Assembly: GCF_025847235.1 (NCBI RefSeq)
Contig: NZ_JAOZEW010000008.1
Span: 1-64,000, forward strand
Origin: Flavobacterium shii
GTDB lineage: Bacteria > Bacteroidota > Bacteroidia > Flavobacteriales > Flavobacteriaceae
Reading direction: 5' to 3'
DNA length: 64,000 bases
Under the pieces are notes generated by a model. That model searched no databases. It was given only the letters and a program-made list of their open reading frames with translations, and was not told the DNA's origin. Below are positions 10,260 through 19,482 of the stretch, piece by piece. The translations under genes were made by a program, and so were the position numbers. Position 1 is the first letter of the stretch; each line of letters opens with the position of its first letter.

Positions 10260-11617
10260 CATTAAAGAATAGGATATCTCTTTTAGTAAGTTTGCTATTT
10301 ACAATCTTGTTTGGTCTTGCATCAACATTGATATTTGTTTTATACGCCAATTTTAGAAAAGAAGAATTTCAAGATCGGCTTGAAATAAAAGCGTTATCTA
10401 ATATTAAACTTCTGGTCAATGTAAAAGAAATCGACCATCGCCTATTAAAAATGATTGATAGAAACTCTATTAATCAACTCTACGATGAAAAAACATTAAT
10501 TTTTGACTCTAACTATAAATTAATATATAGCAGTATTGACGACGCCAAAATAAATTGGTCAATAGCAGATTTAAAATACCTTAAAAAAAACAAAACTTTT
10601 TTTAAACAACAAGGGGATTACGAGGTTTATGGTGTTTTTTATGATACTGGCTACAAGGATTTCTATGCCTTAATTTCAGCAACAGATCATTATGGCAAAC
10701 GAAAACTACTTTATTTGCGCTATATATTGATACTTTCCTATGTTTTCTTTACAACAGCTTGTTGGCTACTTACTTCATTTACCATAAAAAAAGTAATGAA
10801 TCCACTGGGTTTATTCCATCAGAAAATAAAAAAGATAAATGAAAATAACCTAGACACGCGTGTAGAAACTCAAAGCAATACCAATGAAATAGATTTGATT
10901 GCCAATGAGTTTAACTATATGATGGATAGAATCCAGATCTCTTATCAAAAACAAAAAGAATTTACGGCTCATGCTTCACATGAACTTCGAACTCCTTTAT
11001 CCAGAATTACGTCTCAAATTGAGAATGCTATTGCAAACAATAAAACAGATAATGATAATAAGAAGTTCTTAAAAGTTATTTTATCAGATGTAAATCAATT
11101 GACCGAATTAATCCATTCTTTATTAATTCTGTCGAAGTTGGATAATAAAAAATATGAAAATAAAGAATCACATCGAATCGATGAAATCATATTCTCCTCT
11201 ATTGAAAAAATAAACAGGACATTTCCCGATTTTATAATTTTATTCGACATTGAGGAAAATGAAAATCTAAATGATGCATTAGAAATAAAAGGCAATAAAA
11301 ATTTATTGGAAATAGCCTTTAGTAATGTCTTAAAAAATGCATGTGTATATTCTGACAATAAACAAGCAGAAGTAAAAATTAATGTCGAAAATCACAATTT
11401 AATTATTTCTGTATCAAATACAGGAAATACACTGAATGAGGAGGAGAAAAAATCCCTCTTCCAACCTTTTATGCGTGGGAAAAACGCTATAGGAACTGCC
11501 GGATTTGGACTTGGATTAAGAATAGTTCAACGTATTTTAACACTTCATAAAGGAACTATAATCTATTCTGTTCCAGAAAATAACAAGAATTTATTTCAAT
11601 TAATTTTTCATTTCTAA
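10256..11617 (+). CDS. Membrane sensor histidine kinase of the efflux two-component system
   Basis: 453 residues. TM1 is at about 8-30 and TM2 at about 155-178, enclosing a roughly 125-residue periplasmic sensor with no obvious metal-binding cluster. Then come HAMP (about 180-232), the H-box HASHELRTPLSRI with His242, and an HATPase domain with N-box (FSNVLKNACVYSD), a degenerate G1 region (VSNTGNTL instead of DNGxG) and G2 (GTAGFGLGLRIV). The ATG overlaps the regulator stop, so the pair is co-translated. Topology and context match CusS/CzcS-type sensors; the ligand is not readable. The missing DxG in the G1 position is noteworthy but occurs in other OmpR-type partners. Confidence 0.9.
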   Translation: MTLKNRISLLVSLLFTILFGLASTLIFVLYANFRKEEFQDRLEIKALSNIKLLVNVKEIDHRLLKMIDRNSINQLYDEKTLIFDSNYKLIYSSIDDAKINWSIADLKYLKKNKTFFKQQGDYEVYGVFYDTGYKDFYALISATDHYGKRKLLYLRYILILSYVFFTTACWLLTSFTIKKVMNPLGLFHQKIKKINENNLDTRVETQSNTNEIDLIANEFNYMMDRIQISYQKQKEFTAHASHELRTPLSRITSQIENAIANNKTDNDNKKFLKVILSDVNQLTELIHSLLILSKLDNKKYENKESHRIDEIIFSSIEKINRTFPDFIILFDIEENENLNDALEIKGNKNLLEIAFSNVLKNACVYSDNKQAEVKINVENHNLIISVSNTGNTLNEEEKKSLFQPFMRGKNAIGTAGFGLGLRIVQRILTLHKGTIIYSVPENNKNLFQLIFHF

Positions 11618-11621
11618 TCTA

Positions 11622-11682
11622 TTTTAAGGTATTTTTAAGGTAGATTTTAAGCTATCTTAAAGTCTGTAGATAGCATATTTGT
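11622..11682 (+). promoter_or_regulatory. Tandem response-regulator boxes and promoter of the efflux operon
   Basis: TTTTAAGGTA occurs at 11622-11631 and 11633-11642, and TTTTAAGCTA at 11645-11654, spaced 11 and 12 bases start to start. A weaker inverted copy (TATCTTAAAG) follows at about 11653-11662. CATATTTG at 11674-11681 is one base off the flavobacterial -7 element TAnnTTTG. Direct repeats at one helical turn just upstream of a promoter are the classical arrangement for OmpR/PhoB-family activators, and the cognate regulator is the gene two places upstream. Binding is inferred, not shown. Confidence 0.65.
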
Positions 11683-11701
11683 GTAAAATAAAATTGATAC
11701 A

Positions 11702-12949
11702 ATGAAAAATTTATTTGCATTCGTGCTACTTGTACTGTTTAGTCAGGTGGCAATAGCTCAAAAAACAGTCACCCTACAGGACTGTGAAAGTCAATTTCTT
11801 AAAAACAACCTCTTCTTACTGGCATCGCACTACAATATCGATGCATCAAAGGCACTGACTATGCAGGCTAAAATTTGGGATAACCCCTCTATTACAGCCG
11901 ATTTGAATGCTTATAATCCAGAGAATAAACAATATTTTGATATTGGTAAAAATGGACAAAAGGCATTCGGAATTGAACAACTAATTTACCTAGGAGGAAA
12001 AAAACGTAATGAGATAAAACTAGCAAAAACTAATGAGCAATTGTCTCAATTACAATTTGATGACTTACTGCGTACTTTAAAACTCCAATTGCGAAAAAGC
12101 TTTTATACCGTTTACTACAATACCAAGAATCTTGAAACAACCGATAAACAACTTGTTCATATAGAGGATTTAATTAACTCCTACTCTGTACAAACCCAAA
12201 AGGGAAATGTTCCGTTAAAAGATTTGGTACGTCTGCAATCGCTGTTCTTAAATTTTAAAAATGAAAGAATGGAAGTTGTCAATAACAATATTGAAGAACA
12301 AGGGAACTTAAAATTATTATTAAATGAAACCGAAAATGTAATTCCGATAGTTACTGAAGCTGATTTTAATAAATACACAAAAATAATCCCTTTCGATCCT
12401 GAAGCATTTAAAAAAGATGCCACAGCAAATCGCCCAGATTACTTATTAAAGCAAAAAACTATTGATGCCAATGAACTGAATGTAAAATGGCAAAAATCAC
12501 TTTCGATTCCAGACATTACACTTGGAGTTAATTATGATCAAAGAAGTGGTGCTTTTGAAAAAGAATCTAATTTATCAATTGGAATTCCGCTACCACTTTG
12601 GAACACAAATAAAGGAAATATTAAATATGCCCAAACTATTTTAAGCCAGTCCAAAATTGAAAAACAAAACTTCGATCTTCAATTACAAACTGAGATTTCT
12701 ATGATATGGAACAAATGGGAAGAATCAAGAAAAAATTACATACTATTAAAACCCTCTACCAATGCCGACTTTGAAGCGGTGTATAAAGGAATGCTTGATA
12801 ATTTCCAGAAAAGAAATGTAAGCCTTCTTGAATTTACCGATTTTATGGAAAGTTATAATCAAGCAGCTGTTCAACTCAATGAGTTAAAAAAGAATGTAGT
12901 GCTTTCGGGTGAAGAACTAAATAGTACAATCAACAAAGATTTATTTTAA
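11702..12949 (+). CDS. TolC/CzcC-like outer-membrane efflux protein
   Basis: 415 residues with a signal peptide (MKNLFAFVLLVLFSQVAIAQ). Two repeats of the outer-membrane factor fold are visible as long amphipathic helices (about 100-185 and 300-400), with the repeat hallmark SLSIPDITLGVNYDQRSG and GIPLPLWNTNKGNIKYA. The protein would be the outer-membrane exit duct of the RND pump encoded at 15406. It is 14 bases upstream of the adaptor gene and is the first gene behind the putative regulator boxes. The family is clear; the cargo (divalent cation or Cu/Ag) is not. Confidence 0.9.
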   Translation: MKNLFAFVLLVLFSQVAIAQKTVTLQDCESQFLKNNLFLLASHYNIDASKALTMQAKIWDNPSITADLNAYNPENKQYFDIGKNGQKAFGIEQLIYLGGKKRNEIKLAKTNEQLSQLQFDDLLRTLKLQLRKSFYTVYYNTKNLETTDKQLVHIEDLINSYSVQTQKGNVPLKDLVRLQSLFLNFKNERMEVVNNNIEEQGNLKLLLNETENVIPIVTEADFNKYTKIIPFDPEAFKKDATANRPDYLLKQKTIDANELNVKWQKSLSIPDITLGVNYDQRSGAFEKESNLSIGIPLPLWNTNKGNIKYAQTILSQSKIEKQNFDLQLQTEISMIWNKWEESRKNYILLKPSTNADFEAVYKGMLDNFQKRNVSLLEFTDFMESYNQAAVQLNELKKNVVLSGEELNSTINKDLF

Positions 12950-12963
12950 AAAACCAAAAAAAA

Positions 12964-14052
12964 ATGATGAAATATAAACTAATTATAGGAATCGCAATCA
13001 TTGGATTATCAATAACAAGTTGCAAGAAAGAAGTTGATAATCCCGAAACCACTACCACATTTGCTTTAAGCGATAAAATGCTTAAAACTACCAAAACAGC
13101 TGAAGCAAAAACAATACCCGTGAAAAATGAATTAAGTTTTTATGGAAAGATTGTAGCCGATAACAATAAACTAATCGACGTATACCCGCTTGTAGGTGGA
13201 AATGTGGTAAAAGTTAATGTAGAACTTGGTGATTATGTACACAAAGGTCAGGTTCTGGCAATTATAAGAAGTACTGATATTGCTGATATCGAAAAGCAAA
13301 TGGTGGATGCCAAAAGTGATTTATTGGTAGCAAAAAACGGACTTAAAGTATCACAAGAATTATTTGAAGGAAAATTAAATGCCGAAAGAGATGTTTTACA
13401 AGCAAAAAGTGAAGTTGGTAAAGCACAATCTCAATTAAATCGAGTTCAGGAAATCTATAAAATTTACAATATAAAAGCAGGATCTATTTATCAGGTAACA
13501 GCTCCAATAAGCGGTTTTATAATTCAGAAAAGTATAAATCAGGATATGTTATTGAGAAATGACCGCTCTGAAAACATATTTGATATTGCCGAAATAAGTG
13601 AAGTTTGGGCTATAGCCAATATTAATGAAATTGATATCAATAAAGTAAAATTAGGCATAGATGCAGATGTAACAACATTAAGTTACCCTGATAAAATATT
13701 TAAAGGAAAAGTAGATAAAATTTTTAATATCATCGATCCGGAAACTAAAGCAATGAAAGCGCGTGTTAAACTACAAAACGCCAATTACTTGCTAAAACCC
13801 GATATGAATGCGAGTATTAAATTATCATATGATGAAGATAAATCGATGATTGCTGTCCCAAGCAAAGCTATTATATTCGATAAAAGTAAAAATTATGTAA
13901 TGATTTTTAAAGACCGTAATAATATCGAAACCAGATTAGTAGATGTATATCGCCAGGTTGGAGATACTACATATATTTCCAGCGGATTAAAGGAGAATGA
14001 AAAGGTAATTACTAACAATCAATTATTTATTTACGATGCTTTAAACGATTAA
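12964..14052 (+). CDS. RND efflux periplasmic adaptor, lipoprotein
   Basis: 362 residues with a lipoprotein signal whose lipobox Cys is residue 20 (GLSITSCKKE). Order: beta-barrel and lipoyl half (YPLVGGNVVKVNVELGDYVHKGQVLA), alpha-helical hairpin (about 105-160), second lipoyl half (VTAPISGFIIQKSINQDM), then beta-barrel and membrane-proximal domains. This is the CusB/CzcB-type membrane fusion protein that links pump and outer-membrane duct. No Met-rich N-terminal metal-binding motif of the CusB type is visible. It is 4 bases from the next gene, so operonic. Confidence 0.9.
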   Translation: MMKYKLIIGIAIIGLSITSCKKEVDNPETTTTFALSDKMLKTTKTAEAKTIPVKNELSFYGKIVADNNKLIDVYPLVGGNVVKVNVELGDYVHKGQVLAIIRSTDIADIEKQMVDAKSDLLVAKNGLKVSQELFEGKLNAERDVLQAKSEVGKAQSQLNRVQEIYKIYNIKAGSIYQVTAPISGFIIQKSINQDMLLRNDRSENIFDIAEISEVWAIANINEIDINKVKLGIDADVTTLSYPDKIFKGKVDKIFNIIDPETKAMKARVKLQNANYLLKPDMNASIKLSYDEDKSMIAVPSKAIIFDKSKNYVMIFKDRNNIETRLVDVYRQVGDTTYISSGLKENEKVITNNQLFIYDALND

Positions 14053-14056
14053 TTAA

Positions 14057-15322
14057 ATGGAAAAATCAGCAATTATATTGAATTTCGTAGGGTTGCTTTT
14101 CTCAACTATGTCTTTTTCGCAAGAAACAGATTCGATACGAAAATACAGTCTAAAATTTCAAATGACCTCTATTTATCAATACCATCCTGCTTTTCATGCT
14201 CCATATTCTGGTGCTAATAGTATGCAACCAGAAGAAGAAAGTGCATTATCACTTACATCTACATTATATCTGGATGTACCACTTTGGAAAGGTGCTACTG
14301 TAACTTTTAACCCGGAAATGTCGGGAGGACAAGGTCTTTCTCAAGCTAGAGGATTAGGTGGTTTTCCTAATGGAGAAACATTTAGAATCGGAGATACCAA
14401 ACCAGTAGTATATGTTGCAAGAATACTATTAGAACAAAATTTTCAATTCGAAAACAATCGTTCCTTACAATTGGTTGCAGGAAAATTTGGATTAGCTGAT
14501 TATTTTGATGACAATGCCTATTCTCACGATCCCAGAACTCAGTTTTTAAACTGGTCATTAATGGCGCAAGGAGCTTGGGATTATGCAGCAAATACTAGAG
14601 GATACACCGATGGAATCTATGCAAATTATCAATTTGGAACATGGCAGTTAAGAGCCACTTTAGCAGCAGTACCAACGTATGCCAATGGTCCAAATGTAAA
14701 ATTTAGTTTTAAAAACTGGAATTCGGTAAACGTAGAAATAGAAAAGCAAATAACATTTGATAATAAAGACACTAGCAACATTAAATTGTTAGGATATCGA
14801 AATCTAGCCGGAATGGGGAATTATGATGAAGCAAATGCAAATTTTATAACGGCTCCAGATATCACAAGTACAAGAAAAGATGGTCGTACAAAATATGGAA
14901 TTGGTTTAAATATGGATTATACCCATGCCGAAAATTGGGGGCTTTTTACAAGGATTAGTTATAATGATGGCAAAAATGAAACCTGGGCATTTACCGAAAT
15001 TGATAGGTCGGCACAATTGGGAGTTAGCTTAAAAGGCAAAATGTGGAACCGCCCGAATGATTTTGCAGGTCTTGCGGTTGTTGCCAATGGATTGTCAAAC
15101 TCACATAAAGAATATCAAAAATTAGGAGGAAATGGGTTTATGATTGGTGACGGAACCTTAAACTATGGAATAGAACAAATAGTAGAAGTATTCTATTCTT
15201 TTTTAATTCCGAATACACATTTTACCATTTCTCCAGATTATCAATTTGCAGTAAATCCTGCTTATAATAAAGATAGAGGCCCGGTTCAATTCTTTGCATT
15301 GCGTTTTCATACTGAGTTCTAG
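14057..15322 (+). CDS. Outer-membrane barrel resembling OprB-type carbohydrate porins
   Basis: 421 residues with a signal peptide (ends near STMSFSQ) and alternating beta strands to a terminal aromatic-containing strand (FFALRFHTEF). The patterns GKFGLADYFDDNAYSHDPRTQFLNWSLM and WDYAANTRGYTDG are typical of OprB-type carbohydrate porins. It lies inside a heavy-metal-type efflux operon, 4 bases after the adaptor and 83 bases before the pump. It may be an outer-membrane channel co-regulated with efflux, and a role in sugar uptake is doubtful here. The family call rests on remembered patterns. Confidence 0.72.
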   Translation: MEKSAIILNFVGLLFSTMSFSQETDSIRKYSLKFQMTSIYQYHPAFHAPYSGANSMQPEEESALSLTSTLYLDVPLWKGATVTFNPEMSGGQGLSQARGLGGFPNGETFRIGDTKPVVYVARILLEQNFQFENNRSLQLVAGKFGLADYFDDNAYSHDPRTQFLNWSLMAQGAWDYAANTRGYTDGIYANYQFGTWQLRATLAAVPTYANGPNVKFSFKNWNSVNVEIEKQITFDNKDTSNIKLLGYRNLAGMGNYDEANANFITAPDITSTRKDGRTKYGIGLNMDYTHAENWGLFTRISYNDGKNETWAFTEIDRSAQLGVSLKGKMWNRPNDFAGLAVVANGLSNSHKEYQKLGGNGFMIGDGTLNYGIEQIVEVFYSFLIPNTHFTISPDYQFAVNPAYNKDRGPVQFFALRFHTEF

Positions 15323-15405
15323 TAAACTGAATCAGAAAATTATACTCAGAATAGAAAATACTAACAATTAAAAAATAAAATTCATCCTTTAAAATACTTT
15401 AAAAA

Positions 15406-18400
15406 ATGAACAAATTCATAAGAAATATTATTGCTTTTTCACTTAAAAACAAAGCATTTACCTTTTTCTGGGTAGGGCTATTGGCTATTTTAGGATTTAT
15501 TTCTTTCAAGAATATGCCTATCGATGCATTTCCAGATGTAACCAATACGCAAATTATTATAATCACCCAATGGAACGGTCGTAGTGCCGAAGAAGTTGAG
15601 CGTTTCGTGACATCTCCTGTCGAGATATCTATGAACTCGGTACAAAAGAAAACAAGTGTTCGAAGTATTACCATGTTTGGGCTATCTGTTATAAAAATTA
15701 TTTTTGATGATGGAGTCGACGATACCTTTGCACGCCAGCAGGTAAATAATTTATTAAAAAACGTTTCGCTACCAGATGGTGTTGAGCCCGATGTACAACC
15801 TCCTTATGGCCCCACAGGCGAGATTTTTAGATATATAATAAGAAGTAAAAGTCGTGATAGCCGAGAGCTGTTAACTTACCAAAACTGGATAATCGACAGA
15901 CAATTACGTGCTGTTCCTGGTGTTGCCGATTTAAATGCTTTTGGAGGACAGGAAAAAACATATGAAGTAGGTGTTGATCCTGTAAAATTATCTAAATACA
16001 ATATTACACCACTACAGGTATATAATGCCGTAAATGCAAGTAACCTAAATGTAGGTGGTGATGTTATCGAGAAAAATGGTCAGGCATTTGTAGTTCGTGG
16101 TGTGGGTTTATTAACATCTATTACCGATATAGAAAATATCATAGTAGATGATGCCAATGGGAATCCTATATTAGTAAAAAACCTGGCAGATGTCTATGAA
16201 AGTGCCATGCCTAGAGTTGGACAAACCGGTATTGGTAAAGATGATGATGTTGTCGAGGGAATTGTTGTAATGCGAAAAGGTGAAAATGCCAAAGAAACAT
16301 TAGCATTAATTAAAGACAAAGTAAAAGAGCTTAACGAAAAAATATTGCCTAAAGATATTAAGATTGAGACGTTTTATGATCGTGATAATTTAATGAATTA
16401 TACGACCGAAACTGTAATGCATAATTTACTCGAAGGGATAATTTTGGTTACCTGTATCGTGTTCCTTTTTATGGCCGATTGGAGAACAACATTTATTGTA
16501 TCGATAGTTATACCATTATCATTACTTTTTGCATTTCTGTGTCTTAAATTAATGGGAATGAGTGCCAATTTACTAAGTCTTGGTGCAGTCGATTTCGGAA
16601 TTATTATTGATGGTGCCGTAGTTATGGTTGAAGGTTTATTTGTGGTTTTAGACCGCCGCGCACATCAATTAGGAATGCCTAAGTTTAATAAAATTGCCAA
16701 AGGTAGCTTGATTAAAAAAACTGGTGCCGAAATGGGTAAATCTATTTTCTTTTCAAAATTGATAATCATTACAGCATTATTACCAATTTTTGCATTCCAA
16801 AAAGTAGAAGGAAAAATGTTCTCTCCCCTAGCCTATACATTGGGATTTGCATTAATGGGAGCATTAATTTTTACATTAACACTAGTTCCTGTATTATCAC
16901 ATTTACTATTAAATAAAAATGTAAAAGAGAAACATAATCCGTTTGTAAATTTCTGGGATCGAATTGTAACCTCAGGGTTTGCTTGGACATTTAAGCACAA
17001 AGTAAAAACATTAACAACTGCAATAGCATTATTAGTTGTTGTGTTTTTCTCGGCTACATTTCTGGGAACAGAGTTTTTACCACAGCTTAATGAAGGTGCT
17101 TTATGGGTAACCGCAGAGTTGCCTATGAGTTCATCCTTACCCGAAAGTGTTAAGACAGCGGCAATAATAAGAAAAGAACTGCAAAGCTTCCCCGAAGTAA
17201 AAGGAGTTCTTTCTCAAACCGGTAGAACCAATGATGGTACCGACCCGAATGGTTTTGGTTTCTTGCAATTTCAAGTAGATTTAAAACCAAAAAATGAATG
17301 GACAAGAAAAATTTCATCTGACGAATTAGTCAATGAAATGGATAAAAAATTAAAGCAGTACCAAGGTATCACTTATAACTATTCTCAACCTGTAGTAGAT
17401 AATGTCGCCGAAGCAGTTGCTGGTTTCAAAGCATCAAATGCTGTAAAAATCTATGGTGAAGATCTTAACAAGCTAGATGAATTGGCAAAAAAAGTGATGC
17501 TTCAAATTAAGGATATTCCGGGTATAAAAGATGTAGGTATATTAAAAAACATTGGACAACCGGAAATTAGTGTAGTACTTAACAGAGATAGAATGGCGGG
17601 TTATGGTGTATCTCTAGCCGATGCACAAGCTGTACTGGAATTGGCTTTTGGTGGAAAAATAGCTACACAAAAATATGAAGGGGAAAAGAAATTTGATGTA
17701 CGTGTGCGCTACGCAAAAGAATACCGTAAAGACGAAGTCGATATTAGTAATTTAAAAGTGCCAACAATGAGCGGCGCCAAAATTCCGCTAAAAGAAATTT
17801 GTGAACTAAAAACGATAACCGGGCCTGCATATATCTACAGAGACAATACAAAAAGATTTATTGGAGTGAAATTTTCGGTACGTGATAGAGATTTAGGAAG
17901 TACAATTGCCGAGGCTCAAGCCAAAGTAAATAAACTTCAATTGCCTAATGGATATACAACAGGATGGACAGGTGAATTTGAAAATCAAGTGCGTGCCAGT
18001 GCTCGTTTAGGACAAGTAGTACCTATTAGTTTAATTGGAATATTTGTTTTATTATTCATAATGTTCGGTAACTTAAAAGATTCATTACTAGTCTTGGTCA
18101 ATGTACCTTTTGCAATAATTGGTGGAATTATCGCGTTACATGTAACGGGAATTAATTTTGGAATCTCCGCTGGTGTAGGTTTCATTGCCTTACTAGGGAT
18201 TTGTATTCAAAATGGGGTTATATTAATATCCGAATTCCATAATAATATAAAGTCCAAACACACCCTGGAAGAATCTATTTTTATGGGAGTTAAGGCAAGA
18301 ACAAGAGCAGTTGTAATGACAGCATTAATGGCATCGATTGGGTTAATGCCTGCTGCAATTTCTACAGGAATTGGATCTGAATCGCAAAAACCATTGGCAA

Positions 18401-18504
18401 TCGTAATTATTGGAGGTTTAATTACTGCTACCATATTAACATTGCTAGTTTTCCCAATTATATTTTGGGTATTCAATCGTAAAAAAGATGCTCCTATTGA
18501 ATAA
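15406..18504 (+). CDS. CzcA/CusA-type heavy-metal RND efflux pump
   Basis: 1032 residues, normal for the inner-membrane proton-driven pump. There are twelve predicted TM helices: TM1 at about 15-32, a block at about 340-500, and a second block at about 860-1025 after the second periplasmic loop. The TM4 signature reads D396-FGIII-DGAVVMV-E409, the DFG...DG...E form I associate with Czc-type divalent-cation pumps more than with Cu/Ag-type CusA. Porter-domain features such as FPDVTNTQIIIITQWNGRSAEEVE are canonical. Last gene of the operon; a terminator follows at 18553. The ion is inferred, and Co/Zn/Cd is preferred over Cu/Ag with modest confidence. Confidence 0.92.
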   Translation: MNKFIRNIIAFSLKNKAFTFFWVGLLAILGFISFKNMPIDAFPDVTNTQIIIITQWNGRSAEEVERFVTSPVEISMNSVQKKTSVRSITMFGLSVIKIIFDDGVDDTFARQQVNNLLKNVSLPDGVEPDVQPPYGPTGEIFRYIIRSKSRDSRELLTYQNWIIDRQLRAVPGVADLNAFGGQEKTYEVGVDPVKLSKYNITPLQVYNAVNASNLNVGGDVIEKNGQAFVVRGVGLLTSITDIENIIVDDANGNPILVKNLADVYESAMPRVGQTGIGKDDDVVEGIVVMRKGENAKETLALIKDKVKELNEKILPKDIKIETFYDRDNLMNYTTETVMHNLLEGIILVTCIVFLFMADWRTTFIVSIVIPLSLLFAFLCLKLMGMSANLLSLGAVDFGIIIDGAVVMVEGLFVVLDRRAHQLGMPKFNKIAKGSLIKKTGAEMGKSIFFSKLIIITALLPIFAFQKVEGKMFSPLAYTLGFALMGALIFTLTLVPVLSHLLLNKNVKEKHNPFVNFWDRIVTSGFAWTFKHKVKTLTTAIALLVVVFFSATFLGTEFLPQLNEGALWVTAELPMSSSLPESVKTAAIIRKELQSFPEVKGVLSQTGRTNDGTDPNGFGFLQFQVDLKPKNEWTRKISSDELVNEMDKKLKQYQGITYNYSQPVVDNVAEAVAGFKASNAVKIYGEDLNKLDELAKKVMLQIKDIPGIKDVGILKNIGQPEISVVLNRDRMAGYGVSLADAQAVLELAFGGKIATQKYEGEKKFDVRVRYAKEYRKDEVDISNLKVPTMSGAKIPLKEICELKTITGPAYIYRDNTKRFIGVKFSVRDRDLGSTIAEAQAKVNKLQLPNGYTTGWTGEFENQVRASARLGQVVPISLIGIFVLLFIMFGNLKDSLLVLVNVPFAIIGGIIALHVTGINFGISAGVGFIALLGICIQNGVILISEFHNNIKSKHTLEESIFMGVKARTRAVVMTALMASIGLMPAAISTGIGSESQKPLAIVIIGGLITATILTLLVFPIIFWVFNRKKDAPIE

Positions 18505-18552
18505 TAAATTTCATCAACTATATTAAATCATATTAGGTTAATTCTAAAGAAG

Positions 18553-18588
18553 AAAGAGCATCATTATAAATTATAACGGTGCTCTTTT
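18553..18588 (+). terminator. Terminator of the efflux operon
   Basis: AAAGAGCATC (18553-18562) and GGTGCTCTTT (18578-18587) form a stem with one wobble, followed by T. It lies 48 bases past the pump stop codon. Confidence 0.75.
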
Positions 18589-18628
18589 GATTTTACAAAT
18601 AAGTGGAATCACAATTTTAAAACGCAAA

Positions 18629-18662
18629 AAAAACGCAAATCTAAAATTTAAATTTGCGTTTT
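18629..18662 (-). terminator. Terminator of ankyrin gene 1
   Basis: AAAACGCAAAT and ATTTGCGTTTT are inverted repeats with a short loop. Poly-A on the plus strand gives the U-tract on the minus strand. It lies just past the stop at 18695. Confidence 0.85.
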
Positions 18663-18694
18663 CCTTATATAAAACTTAAACAACAGTTATTGTA

Positions 18695-19075
18695 TTATGA
18701 TTGTTTTAAAGCTGCTATAGCTTCTGTCGCTTTAGATAATTCAGCATATTTTAAAGCTGTATATCCATTCTCTGCTTTAGCATTTACGTTAGCTCCACTT
18801 GATAATAAAATTTTTATAATCTCAGCTTTATTATAACGTGCTGCAGTCATTAATGGTGACATTCCATTAGATGTTTCATTTACATCTGCACCATATTCAA
18901 TAAATTTCTTTACTGTTTCTAAATCTCCCTTGCTAATTGCAACATTTAACGGTGTTGAATCATAAGCTAAAACAATTTGTTTGTCATTAACAAATGACTT
19001 AACAGAATTTGAAGCTAAAGAAACATTAACAAAAGCTACTAAAGCTACTCCTAAATAAACGATTGACTTTTTCAT
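18695..19075 (-). CDS. Secreted ankyrin-repeat protein, paralogue 1 of 3
   Basis: 126 residues with a signal peptide that is nearly identical in all three copies (MKKSIVYLGVALVAF...). About three ankyrin units follow: TPLNVAISKGDLETVKKFIEYGADVNE, MSPLMTAARYNKAEIIKILLSSGANVNA and NGYTALKYAELSKATEAIAALK. The protein should sit in the periplasm as a small protein-binding scaffold. Each copy has its own promoter region and terminator, so these are three independent units. Periplasmic ankyrin proteins near catalases protect them in other bacteria, but no catalase is present here, so the partner is unknown. Confidence 0.9.
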   Translation of the reverse strand: MKKSIVYLGVALVAFVNVSLASNSVKSFVNDKQIVLAYDSTPLNVAISKGDLETVKKFIEYGADVNETSNGMSPLMTAARYNKAEIIKILLSSGANVNAKAENGYTALKYAELSKATEAIAALKQS

Positions 19076-19134
19076 GGTAATTGATTTTTATATTGATGAT
19101 TGATTTCTAATTTTTTCTTTTATTAATTCTTGTA

Positions 19135-19186
19135 CAAATGTATATCAAAAAGCAGTATTATGTTTTACAAGGTATTATGTTTTAAC
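19135..19186 (-). promoter_or_regulatory. Promoter and duplicated upstream block of ankyrin gene 1
   Basis: On the minus strand TACATTTG (19135-19142) matches TAnnTTTG. Just upstream, 19153-19186 is a 34-base block identical to 19943-19976. Within it GTATTATGTTTTA (plus-strand reading) occurs twice with a 17-base period. The repeated word overlaps the expected -33 region and may be an operator. Confidence 0.6.
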
Positions 19187-19425
19187 TAATTCTTAACATT
19201 GTTTTAAAATTGTAATCCATTAGATCAAATTTTTACTCCAAAATATAAACTTGCTACTATAAAGACGCACAAACAATTTAAATGTTACACTATTTTTGTA
19301 AAAAATAAATATTTGGTAATCAATATTTTATAAACTACTAAAATTCAGAACACTAATTTTTCACTTTTCTCTAAAAAAAATAAATTTTAATAGTCCTAAA
19401 AAAGACATTCGAGATTATTTTTAAT
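19187..19425. other. Non-coding AT-rich spacer between ankyrin genes 1 and 2
   Basis: Mostly A/T with no open frame of note. I see no regulatory signal beyond the promoter block at its left end and the terminator at its right end. Confidence 0.5.
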
Positions 19426-19426
19426 A

Positions 19427-19465
19427 AAAAAGACCGCGAATCAAAACTATGATTCGCGGTCTTTT
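19427..19465 (-). terminator. Terminator of ankyrin gene 2
   Basis: AAAGACCGCGAATC (19429-19442) and GATTCGCGGTCTTT (19451-19464) are a perfect 14-bp inverted repeat flanked by A/T tracts on both sides, 18 bases past the stop at 19483. Confidence 0.9.
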
Positions 19466-19482
19466 CTAAAGTTAAATGTCAA

